64,000 bases of DNA, from assembly GCF_018141545.1 (NCBI RefSeq), contig NZ_CP064356.1, positions 3,361,001-3,425,000 on the forward strand, written 5' to 3'. This stretch comes from Miltoncostaea oceani. GTDB taxonomy: Bacteria > Actinomycetota > Thermoleophilia > Miltoncostaeales > Miltoncostaeaceae. This document shows, one piece after another, positions 1-8,115 of this stretch; the stretch's first letter is position 1, and the number at the start of each line of letters is the position of its first letter. The translations under genes were made by a program, and so were the position numbers. The notes under the pieces were generated by a model. It made no database searches, was not told the DNA's origin, and worked only from the letters and a program-made list of their open reading frames with translations.

Positions 1-1
1 C

Positions 2-1154
2 ACGCTGTCGAACAACATCGGCGGCATCGCGACGATCAAGGCGTTCACGGCGGAGGATCGGGAGATCGCCCGGGTCGCCGGCGAGTCCGACGGCTACCGC
101 CTGGCGAACGCCGACGCCATCCGCCTCTCCAGTGCCTTCGTCCCCCCTGATCCGGATGGCGATCCTCGCGGGCTTCACCCTGACCCTGCTCGTGGGCGGC
201 AACGCCGTCCTCGAGGGTGACCTCGCCGTCGGCTTCTTCTCGGTCCTGGTCTTCATGACGCAGCGCCTGTTGTGGCCGCTCACCCGCCTGGGCGAGACCT
301 TCGACCTCTACCAGCGGGCGATGGCCAGCACCCGCAGGATCCTCGACCTCCTGGCCGTGAAGCCGCAGATCGTGGAGGGCTCGGGCCTCCTCCCGAGGCC
401 CGTCACCGGCGCCGTCCGCTTCGATGACGTCCGCTTCTCGTACAACGCCGGCCCCGAGGTGCTGCGCGGCCTGGACATCGACGTCCCCGCCGGCGAGACC
501 CACGCCGTCGTCGGCCTGACCGGTGCGGGCAAGAGCACGATCGTGAAGCTCCTGCTGCGGCTCTACGAGCCGAGCAGCGGCCACGTCACGGTGGACGGGG
601 TGGACGTCCGCGAGCTCACCTTCGGCGATCTGCGGGGCGCGATCGGCCTGGTGAGCCAGGACGTCTTCCTCTTCGACGGTACCGTCCGGGAGAACATCGC
701 CTACGGCGACCCGGACGCCCCGGACGAGGCGATCGAGGAGGCCGCACGCCTGGCGGAGGCCCACGACTTCATCACGGCGCTACCGGAGGGCTACGACACC
801 CTCGTCGGCGAACGCGGCCAGAAGCTCAGCGGAGGCCAGCGGCAACGGCTGAGCATCGCGAGGGCCATCGTGAGGAACCCGGCGATCCTCGTCCTGGACG
901 AGGCGACGAGCTCAGTGGACAACGAGACGGAAGCGGCGATCCAGCGCAGCCTGGAGACGGTGTCGAGGAACCGGACCACCCTCGTCATCGCCCACCGCCT
1001 GAGCACGATCCGCCACGCCGACCGGATCCATGTCCTCGAAGCCGGTCAGGTCAAGGAAGCCGGGACCCACGACGAGCTGATCGGGGTCGGCGGCCTCTAC
1101 GCGGCCCTGTGGAGGGTGCAGACGGGTGAGGGAGCCGGCATCAGCTCGTCGTGA
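2..1154 (+). pseudogene. ABC exporter (permease-ATPase), 5' partial, frameshifted
   Basis: This is the C-terminal part of an MsbA/multidrug-type ABC half-transporter that couples ATP hydrolysis to export of lipids or drugs across the inner membrane. The window opens inside the transmembrane domain. Frame 2 reads membrane-domain sequence ([15 protein letters not shown]...) to about base 142, and the protein then continues in frame 3 ([18 protein letters not shown]) to the stop at 1154. The switch falls in a run of six C at 142-147; removing one C restores a single reading frame ([10 protein letters not shown]). The ATPase domain is intact: Walker [10 protein letters not shown], signature [14 protein letters not shown], Walker [11 protein letters not shown] and the H-loop in VIAHRLS. 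The one-base insertion may be a homopolymer sequencing error, in which case the gene is functional. The true start lies left of the window. Confidence 0.85.
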
Positions 1155-1193
1155 GCGAGCACTGACAGGGGCGCCGTCAGCGATAGCCTTGCG

Positions 1194-3536
1194 ATGATGA
1201 AGCCAGCGACCCACACCGTGAACGAGCTATTCGAACGCGATGTCCGGTACGTCGTCCCACTGTTTCAGCGGCCGTACGTATGGGACCGTGAGGATCAGTG
1301 GGAGCCTTTGTGGGAGGACATCTGCGTCCTCCTCGACCACCAGGCCGAGGCGGCGACCAGCCCCGTGCCATCGCACTTCCTCGGAGCGATCGTCCTTGAG
1401 CAGGACGACGTGTTCGTGCCGGGCGCGATCCCGGTCTTCACCGTCATCGACGGCCAGCAGCGCCTTACCACGCTTCAGCTCCTCCTTGCCGCCGCAGCAG
1501 CGGCTCTGCGCGAGGCTGGCGCCGAAGACGACGCGGAGCTGCTCGACGACTTGGTTCGCAACAACCCGAAGAAGGCCAAGGGGGACGAGCTCTTCAAGGT
1601 CTGGCCGACGAATGCCAACCGCGCAGCCTTCGCCGCGGTCATGGCGCCGAACGGGCCGGCCCCGGATCGGGAGGACGATCCCGATAACCGCATCGATGAG
1701 GCCTACGCGTACTTCCGGGAGCGCATCGCCGAATGGTTGAGTGCACAGGGCGATCTCGATGAGGGGGGCTCGTCCGGCGCGCGAGCCCTGCTCCTTCGGA
1801 TCACTTTGGTGGATCTCCTGCGGCTCGTATCGATAACCCTCGAAGCGGGCGACAACGCCCAGGTGATCTTCGAGACCTTAAACGCCCGGGGCACTCCTCT
1901 TCTAGCCCTCGACCTGGTGAAGAACGCGGTCTTCCACGCGGCGGCCCGCCACGGCGAGGAGGTCGAGACCCTCTACGAGCAGCGCTGGCGACCCGAACTC
2001 GACGCCGACTATTGGCGCCAAGAGCGCGTCCAGGGGCGGCTGCGCCGGCCCCGTGGCGAGCTCTTTCTCATGCACTGGCTCGCGATGAAGCTCGAGCGGG
2101 TGATCCCCGCAACAGAACTCTTCGCTGTGTTCCGAAAGGACGTCCTGGGGGATGGCGCTGCGATCGCCGTCCGGTCCCTCATCGACGAGCTGTGCCGGGA
2201 CGCACGAATCATGCGCGGCTTCGATGACTTCGCTCCAGCGAGTCCCGAGGGTCGATTCTTCGGTCGTCTAGAGCTGCTCGACACGAGCACCCTCATGCCC
2301 CTCGCGTTGCTCCTCTTTCGGCAGCGCGATATCGATCCGTCGCGACGCCGGCGTGCCCTCGCAGCGCTTGAGAGCTGGCTGGTCCGCCGTGGGCTCATGC
2401 GCCTCACCTCGCAGACGTACAACCGCGAGATCCCTCGGCTGCTCGCCAAGGTCGCCGCTGCACCTGAACGGGCTGACGAGGTCATCGTTGCGCACCTGCG
2501 AGCAGCGGCGGGACAGGCATCGCGGTGGCCGAGCGACGACGAACTCGTCGCCTTCTTGGTCTCGCAGAATCTCTACGGCTTGGTGGCTCAGAAGCGGCTC
2601 GTGATGGCGCTGAGCGCCGTCGAGGAGGCAATGCACGGCGACAAGACGGAGCTGCTCGGCGTCGGCGCCCTCTCGCTGGAGCATGTAATGCCGCAGAGCT
2701 GGCAGGCGCATTGGCCCCTTCCCCAGGGCGTTGATGAGACCGAGGCGATCGCGGCGCGCTCAGCGCGGATTCATCGACTTGGCAACCTCACCCTGACGAG
2801 CATGCCACTGAACGCGGCGCTCTCGAACAGCGCTTGGGAGCGCAAACAGCGCGAGCTGAACGCCCACACTCGGCTCTTCCTCAACGTCGATCTGGTCGAT
2901 CGCTACGGAGGAGGCTTCGGGGAGGCCGAGATCGACGAGCGGTCGGTGTGGCTCGCCGACGCGATTCGGCGCACCTGGCCTGGCCCTGACGATCTGCTCT
3001 GGCTGACGGACAAGGAGCCAGTGCAGCCTGTCATCGCTCGACATGGCGCGCGGGTCCCGACGGATGGCATGGCCTTGGCCGAAGCGGACCTTCGCGCGGA
3101 GTCCGCGACAGACGCGCCAGCCGACTTCCTTGCCGCGCCACGTTCTTCCGCATCTGCCGTTTCCCCAGCGACGGCAGAGCGGATGGTCCGCCTGCACCAC
3201 GAAGGGCCCCGGCTGCGAGGTCGAGCCCTCAGCGATGCCGTCGGCCTCCCATCTGGCTGGACGCCGTTCCTGGCAATGCTGTCAGCGGAGCCCCGCGTCT
3301 ATCCCCACATCCGTCTGGAGCCGACCGGTCAAGACGTGGTAGCAGCACGAGAAGGGCGCTTGCCGGCGAGCCGACTGATCTCAGGCGAGGAGGCGACGCT
3401 CCGGTGGGAGCGAATCGCGGCCAGGGCGGGGATCACTGCCGCCCAGGCACGCGAACTTTACGACTCCGTTCGCGGGCCTGGCGCTGCGCGTCGCAACTAC
3501 ACGGGGCGGGGTCGCCGGTTTCCGACGATGGATTGA
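1194..3536 (+). CDS. GmrSD-type modification-dependent endonuclease (DUF262-DUF1524)
   Basis: This is a single-chain Type IV restriction protein of the GmrSD/BrxU kind, which uses NTP hydrolysis to cut DNA carrying modified (for example glucosylated hydroxymethyl) cytosines. The N-terminal DUF262 (GmrS) domain shows FQRPYVW near residues 24-30 and the hallmark DGQQR at 86-90, which forms the nucleotide site. The DUF1524 (GmrD) HNH-like domain lies at about 490-560, with LEHVMPQSW and the later HRLGNLTL/N motif. About 220 further residues follow and are not recognised. At 780 aa it is longer than minimal GmrSD fusions. Two in-frame ATG codons (1194 and 1197) sit together with no clear Shine-Dalgarno, so leaderless translation is possible. 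It converges on the minus-strand BREX operon, a setting known for BrxU, which suggests a partner role against phages with modified bases. Its G+C is visibly lower than the right half of the window. Confidence 0.88.
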   Translation: MMKPATHTVNELFERDVRYVVPLFQRPYVWDREDQWEPLWEDICVLLDHQAEAATSPVPSHFLGAIVLEQDDVFVPGAIPVFTVIDGQQRLTTLQLLLAAAAAALREAGAEDDAELLDDLVRNNPKKAKGDELFKVWPTNANRAAFAAVMAPNGPAPDREDDPDNRIDEAYAYFRERIAEWLSAQGDLDEGGSSGARALLLRITLVDLLRLVSITLEAGDNAQVIFETLNARGTPLLALDLVKNAVFHAAARHGEEVETLYEQRWRPELDADYWRQERVQGRLRRPRGELFLMHWLAMKLERVIPATELFAVFRKDVLGDGAAIAVRSLIDELCRDARIMRGFDDFAPASPEGRFFGRLELLDTSTLMPLALLLFRQRDIDPSRRRRALAALESWLVRRGLMRLTSQTYNREIPRLLAKVAAAPERADEVIVAHLRAAAGQASRWPSDDELVAFLVSQNLYGLVAQKRLVMALSAVEEAMHGDKTELLGVGALSLEHVMPQSWQAHWPLPQGVDETEAIAARSARIHRLGNLTLTSMPLNAALSNSAWERKQRELNAHTRLFLNVDLVDRYGGGFGEAEIDERSVWLADAIRRTWPGPDDLLWLTDKEPVQPVIARHGARVPTDGMALAEADLRAESATDAPADFLAAPRSSASAVSPATAERMVRLHHEGPRLRGRALSDAVGLPSGWTPFLAMLSAEPRVYPHIRLEPTGQDVVAAREGRLPASRLISGEEATLRWERIAARAGITAAQARELYDSVRGPGAARRNYTGRGRRFPTMD

Positions 3537-3587
3537 CGTCAGAACCCAACCGGCCGGAAGTCGAAGTAATTCGAACAGCCCGGTCGC

Positions 3588-4038
3588 TCAGGCGCGCGGG
3601 TGCGCTGCCGAGTAGCGAATCCGGGCACGTCGCAGCGCCGTTTCGGCGGCCTCGAACTCTGCCTTCTCCATGTCGTGGTGCGAGGTCTCTCGCAGCTCGA
3701 TCTCGGCAAGCCTAAACGAGATCTCCATGAGCTTCGGGGCGTAGGACAAGTCGGCCACGACCGTCAACGGCTCCAGGCGCACTTCGCAGACGTGAGGCCA
3801 GCGCTCCCCGGACCGCGCGTCCTTCTTCGGGTCACCGGTGATGCGAGCGACCGCGAAGATGGTCTTGGTTCCGCCGACGGCGTAGTAGACGAGCCAGTCC
3901 CCGATCCAGTATCTGTGACGGGAACCGGTGCTTCGGGAACCAGCACTCGTCGCGCTCGACCTTCAGATCCTCGAAGACGTCGCAGTGGGCCATGAGGGGA
4001 TAGTCGCTCGCGCCGACGAGTTTGAGGTAGTAGGCCAC
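3588..4038 (-). pseudogene. EVE (PUA-like) domain protein, one-base frameshift
   Basis: This is a small protein of about 150 aa whose two halves lie in different frames. The first half (GTG start at 4038) begins MAYYLKLVGASDYPL and runs to KHRF. The second half continues HRYWIGDWLVYYAVGG, then TIFAVARITGDPKKD and WPHVCEVRLEPL, to the stop at 3588. The total of 451 bases equals 150 codons plus one. Deleting one G in the run at 3920-3922 gives a continuous protein. The WIGD...YYAVGG...IFAVARI pattern is the EVE/PUA fold, a reader of modified bases that is common beside modification-dependent nucleases and BREX. The GTG follows an in-frame TAG, so it is the first possible start, but a GGAG motif almost abuts it, which is unusual. 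The gene is last in the minus-strand BREX operon. It may be a sequence error rather than a dead gene. Confidence 0.68.
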
Positions 4039-4085
4039 CTCCGGCTAGCGCTTTCTCAGGACTGGCTTGGGCAAGGTATGCGCGC

Positions 4086-5651
4086 TCACTCCGGACATCG
4101 CTCGTCGTCATGGACTCCGACGTGTGCAAACTCGATGGTCCCATCAGCGAGGACCCACCAGTGGAGCCGGCGCGCCGACGGCGTCTCCCTTTGCAGGGCG
4201 CAGCGCCAGGCCTTCGCCCCATCCAAGCTCCGAACGCGCTGCGGGGCTCCCGCGCCCCTCGACACGCGCAGCTGATGAAGATCACGACCGGGGATCTCCT
4301 TCGCTCGTCCGGACGCCACCTGCGCACAGACCTCGATGACCTTCGGGCGGGCTATCCCCTCGAGGCGGTCGAGCGCCTGGAGAAACTCGGGATGCAGACG
4401 CATTGGCTGCAGTGGGAAGCGAGTCCGATCATCGACGAGCCACATCGCATGGACATCACGGATCTCGTCAAGGAAGGCAGCCGCGGGCTCCGCGCCGACT
4501 TCGGTGTCTATCTCCGCGAGGCCTGCGCCCCGTAGCCGCTCCTTCAGGCTGAGGACGTCCCATTCCAGGCGCTTGACCTCGGCGTCCCGTTGGGACAGCT
4601 CCGCCTCGAGTTCGACGAGGTCGACCAGCGCAGCCTCGCGATCGTTGGTAACCGCCCGCAGACTCCTCTCGAGGTCTTCGATAAGCGAGGCGTCAACGAT
4701 CGACTCTGTCATTTGGCCCGCTGCGGCTTTCGCCCTCAACTCGCCCAGCTCCGCCAGGACCCTGTCCGACTCGCGGCGACGGAGCTCGATCCTCAATCTG
4801 TCGAGGCCGCCGAGCGGGCGATGGCCCGCGCGCGCCGCTGCGGTGACCGTCTCGACGATCTCCTCGACTGGCCGCTCACTCGAACCCGGGAGGAGGAGAG
4901 CGTGCTGGCGAGGTGTGTCGCCGGAACGGAAGCCCGGCCACCAGATGCGCACCGCCCCGTTGTAGACGCCCAGCCTCTCGGGTAGCAGTGCGCTGAGCGC
5001 CCAGGTCGTCTCTGGGGGAATGAGCCACACGTGCGCCATGCCCGCGAGGGCGCGCGCGAGTCGCTCCGCCGAAAGGAACGGTTCACCCGAAGGTCGGTGG
5101 CTTATCCCGATCACCGGCAAACGGCGATCCCGCGCGAACAGCAGCTGTGACGCGAAGTCGTCGACGCCCGACCGCGCCAGAGTGGACGGACTGCCAGAGA
5201 GGGGCGTCTCGCCGTCGAGGCATTCCAGCCCGCTGGCTTCGACAATCGCCCTGGTCACCCCGGGTGGCATCGGAGTGTCGGTCCTGAAGAGTCGGACGCG
5301 CTGGTCGCGTCGCTCTCGGCCGAGCGTGACCGATACGGCAGTGTCGGCGGCGTTCGGGTCCTCCAGGGCCTCTATTTCGACAACCCAGAGGACACTCGGG
5401 TCCTTCCCGTCGGCGTGCGCGAACTGCATCCGCCACGCCCACGCGTCGTCGCCGCCCAGATCGATCTTCTCGGCAACGATCTGCGCTCGTTTGCGGCCTA
5501 CCTCCGACCAGTTGCCTCCATGAACGAGCTCCTCGGGAGAGATCTCGAGCTCCGCCCATTGCCCAGCGGCGCCCGCTATATCGACCAACGAGGCGGGGTT
5601 GTCCGTGCTGTGATCGCGAACGGAGAGGGTGACGGCGATGTCGATTGCCAT
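4086..5651 (-). CDS. Unknown protein, central coiled coil, in BREX operon
   Basis: I do not recognise this 521-aa protein. ATG 5651 is chosen because it lies one base after the TGA of the AAA+/kinase gene (TGAaATG), which implies translational coupling. Residues 1 to about 280 look like a mixed alpha/beta globular region (MAIDIAVTLSVRD at the start). About residues 290-400 are charged and heptad-like (LRIELRRRESDRVLAELGEL, later LVELEAELSQRDAEVKRLEWD), indicating a coiled coil. The last 50 or so residues (GAKAWRCALQRE, RLHWWVLADGTIEF, VGVHDD) resemble the ending of RelE/ParE-like folds, with a basic strand pair followed by a terminal H-D. This is a weak visual resemblance and not an assignment. 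Its place directly behind the kinase fusion suggests a substrate, adaptor or effector of that protein. Confidence 0.7.
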   Translation of the reverse strand: MAIDIAVTLSVRDHSTDNPASLVDIAGAAGQWAELEISPEELVHGGNWSEVGRKRAQIVAEKIDLGGDDAWAWRMQFAHADGKDPSVLWVVEIEALEDPNAADTAVSVTLGRERRDQRVRLFRTDTPMPPGVTRAIVEASGLECLDGETPLSGSPSTLARSGVDDFASQLLFARDRRLPVIGISHRPSGEPFLSAERLARALAGMAHVWLIPPETTWALSALLPERLGVYNGAVRIWWPGFRSGDTPRQHALLLPGSSERPVEEIVETVTAAARAGHRPLGGLDRLRIELRRRESDRVLAELGELRAKAAAGQMTESIVDASLIEDLERSLRAVTNDREAALVDLVELEAELSQRDAEVKRLEWDVLSLKERLRGAGLAEIDTEVGAEPAAAFLDEIRDVHAMWLVDDRTRFPLQPMRLHPEFLQALDRLEGIARPKVIEVCAQVASGRAKEIPGRDLHQLRVSRGAGAPQRVRSLDGAKAWRCALQRETPSARRLHWWVLADGTIEFAHVGVHDDERCPE

Positions 5652-5652
5652 T

Positions 5653-8115
5653 TCAGCCCCCCCGGCTCCCGCGTGCGGCGACCAGCGCCTCTCGCATCTC
5701 CGCCGCCGTCTGGAAGCGCTCATCGCGCTCGGGCGCGCACGCCTTCATCAGGAAGGCGGCGAGGTCAGACGGTAGATCGGTCCGAATGGTGCGCGGGTCG
5801 ATCAGCGAGTGGCCGGCGGGCCGCCCGTTGGGATACGGGTGGGTGCCGTTGCAGAGCAGCTCGTAGAGCATCACGCCCACCGCGAAGAGGTCGGTCGAGA
5901 CGTCCCATCGCGTGAGGTCGGCGTCGGGCGCCTGGTAGGGCGGCGTGCCCGACTGGGTGTGGACGGGGTCGCCCACCCGTGATGCGATGTTGAAGTCGAG
6001 GAGCTTGGCGCCGGTGCGCGTGAGGATGACGTTGAGGGGCTTGATGTCGCGGTGAACGAGCCCCTTGTCCTGCAGATCCATCCACTCGTCGTACTCGGCT
6101 TCGCTCAGCTCGCTTTCTCGGTTCTTGCGGTCGAGCTGCTCCAGGCGGACCGAGTCGGGATGGATTGCGACAAGGGCATCGAGCACATCGAGGGCGACGT
6201 CGATCGCCTCGCGATCGCGCAGGTGCTTCCCGCCTCCCGCGTAGTCGGCGAGCGACTCGCCTTCGATGTACTCGGTGATCAGATACCAGTCGCCGGTGTC
6301 GCTCCTTCCAGCCCAGAACACCTCGACGACGTTGGGGTGGCGGACCTTCCGCAGAGCCGCGATCTCGCGTCTCACCGCCTCGTAGCCGTATGCGTTGTCG
6401 AAGAGCTTGAGAGCCCGCTCTTCCATCTCGACATCGTCGAGCACACGGTAGACCTTGGAGAAGCCGCCTTCCCCAAGCACGCTGAGGATCTCGAACCTGC
6501 CGGCGATCTTGTCGCCGACCGAGTACCTGGTCGCTTTCGTTCCGCGCGACGACTCGACCTCAGCGGGGTCGGGTTCGGGAATGCGCTCACCACTCGTTGT
6601 TTGCCCTCGCTTGCCGCCGACGCTGTCGCGATCCCGGTGATGCTTGACCGACTCGTCGCAGTAGACGATCCGCTCCGGCGCATCGCCCACCCGGTAGCTC
6701 AGGTCGACGTTCCCGAACTCGCCCGCGCCGATGAAGGCCTGCTGCTCCTTCACCCGCCGCCGCATCTCGAGCGCCAGCTCAGCCGACCACGCGATCGCCT
6801 CGTCGGGGATCTCCTGCTCAGGATTCGGCCAGAGGAGCTTGAGGAGTCCGTTGACGGTGTTGTTCGCGGCCTTTCGATCGCGCCCGCTGAGTTGTCTTCC
6901 CCACTCCAGACGACCTTGCACGGCGTCGAGGCGCGACGTCCGTCGCATCTGGCTCCAACACTCGGCGAGGAAGTCGCTGACGAAACCGAAGTGGGTGCTG
7001 AAGTAGGACGGGTCGAGCTTTGGGACGTCCCATCCCGGCAGGTATGCATGGATGCGATCGTGGAAGGCGGTGTCGTCGCGCATCTCTTTCGGCATCGGCC
7101 CGAAGAGGTGGCCGCGCCGCAACTGCTCCGCGACGTCCACATCGAAGTTGCCGACCATGACGACCCCGCCGTCGGCGCGGATGCTCTCCTTGCCGCGGCT
7201 GAACTCGCCCGACTCCATGTAGCCCTTCAGGATGTTGACGCCCTCCTTCGTGTCGAAGGAGACGCCGGAGACCTCGTCGAAGCAGACGACGTCGTACTGG
7301 GCAACCAGACCTCGCCGGCCCGTCGCGTTGTTGACGAACATGTTGGCGATGGTCGCCTTGCCGCCCGACACGAGGTGGGCGTACGGCGAGACCTGCTGGA
7401 AGAGATGCGACTTGCCGGTCCCGCGAGGCCCCAGCTCAACCGCGTTGTAGTTCGGCACGACGAACGGGAGCATCCGGGCGATCAGCACGTCCTGCTCTCG
7501 CCGCGAGAAGCGGGAGGGCTCGAAGCCGACACTGCGAAGCAGGAGCCCGCGCCACCGCTCGAGCGTGAAGCGCTCGCGTCCCGCGATCAGTGTGTCGAGC
7601 GCATCGCGCGTCGACATCTGGATCGGCCGCACCGAGTCGACCCGGAATGGCTGGCCCCCCGAGTCGCGCCCGAGTGCGGCGATGTACTCGAGCGTCACCT
7701 CGGCGTAGAAGCCACCGGTGAGCATTCGATCGTGCTCGTTGACGAGGTCGTCGCCGATGTGGATGTCGCTGAGCTGCAGACTCGGCAGCTCGGCCTTGTA
7801 GGCGTCCGACTTGGCGTCGAGCCGCGCGCGGAGCAGGTCGATGATCTTGACCCGCCCCTTCTCGCGCGCCCGCGACTTGAAGAGCTCCTCCTCGCCGGGC
7901 CGCACAGTCCGTTCCTTCATCGACCGCTCGACGATGGCGAGGCCCTCGGCGATCTCGTCGGGATCCGTCGTCGCGCAGTAGCGACCGAGGAGGAACTCTC
8001 CGACGTACGTGGGGACCGGGTACTGGCCGCGGAACTGCTGCGCGAGGTCCTTTCGCACGAGGTAGCCCTCGAAGGCCTCCGCCGCCAGGCGATCGAGGTC
8101 GTCGAGCGCGCTCAC
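5653..8115 (-). CDS. BrxL AAA+ core fused to a Ser/Thr protein kinase
   Basis: This is an 820-aa two-part protein. Residues 1 to about 475 match the BrxL (BREX Lon-like) AAA+ region: NAVELGPRGTGKS with Walker A at 229-236, VVCFDE (Walker B) at 276-281, HLFGPMPKEM with DDTAFHDR, and HAYLPGWDVPK at 356-366. BrxL normally continues into a Lon-like protease domain. Here a linker (about 480-530) leads into a Hanks-type kinase: G-loop GEGGFSKV 548-555, lysine K570, E584, HRDIKPLN 688-695, DFN (in place of DFG) 707-709, APD (in place of APE) 729-731, and an F-helix aspartate near 742. The N-lobe lysine, the HRD aspartate and the Mg-binding N and D are present, so it may be active. No transmembrane segment is seen. 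GTG 8115 overlaps the pglZ stop (GTGA). In Pgl (type 2 BREX) the kinase PglW is a separate protein; this fusion is not one I know. Confidence 0.87.
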   Translation of the reverse strand: MSALDDLDRLAAEAFEGYLVRKDLAQQFRGQYPVPTYVGEFLLGRYCATTDPDEIAEGLAIVERSMKERTVRPGEEELFKSRAREKGRVKIIDLLRARLDAKSDAYKAELPSLQLSDIHIGDDLVNEHDRMLTGGFYAEVTLEYIAALGRDSGGQPFRVDSVRPIQMSTRDALDTLIAGRERFTLERWRGLLLRSVGFEPSRFSRREQDVLIARMLPFVVPNYNAVELGPRGTGKSHLFQQVSPYAHLVSGGKATIANMFVNNATGRRGLVAQYDVVCFDEVSGVSFDTKEGVNILKGYMESGEFSRGKESIRADGGVVMVGNFDVDVAEQLRRGHLFGPMPKEMRDDTAFHDRIHAYLPGWDVPKLDPSYFSTHFGFVSDFLAECWSQMRRTSRLDAVQGRLEWGRQLSGRDRKAANNTVNGLLKLLWPNPEQEIPDEAIAWSAELALEMRRRVKEQQAFIGAGEFGNVDLSYRVGDAPERIVYCDESVKHHRDRDSVGGKRGQTTSGERIPEPDPAEVESSRGTKATRYSVGDKIAGRFEILSVLGEGGFSKVYRVLDDVEMEERALKLFDNAYGYEAVRREIAALRKVRHPNVVEVFWAGRSDTGDWYLITEYIEGESLADYAGGGKHLRDREAIDVALDVLDALVAIHPDSVRLEQLDRKNRESELSEAEYDEWMDLQDKGLVHRDIKPLNVILTRTGAKLLDFNIASRVGDPVHTQSGTPPYQAPDADLTRWDVSTDLFAVGVMLYELLCNGTHPYPNGRPAGHSLIDPRTIRTDLPSDLAAFLMKACAPERDERFQTAAEMREALVAARGSRGG

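Noticed and set aside
1155-1193. Possible tRNA or attachment site at the left border of the island
   Set aside because: The 39 bases fold into no cloverleaf and no matching direct repeat was found near 30.1 kb.
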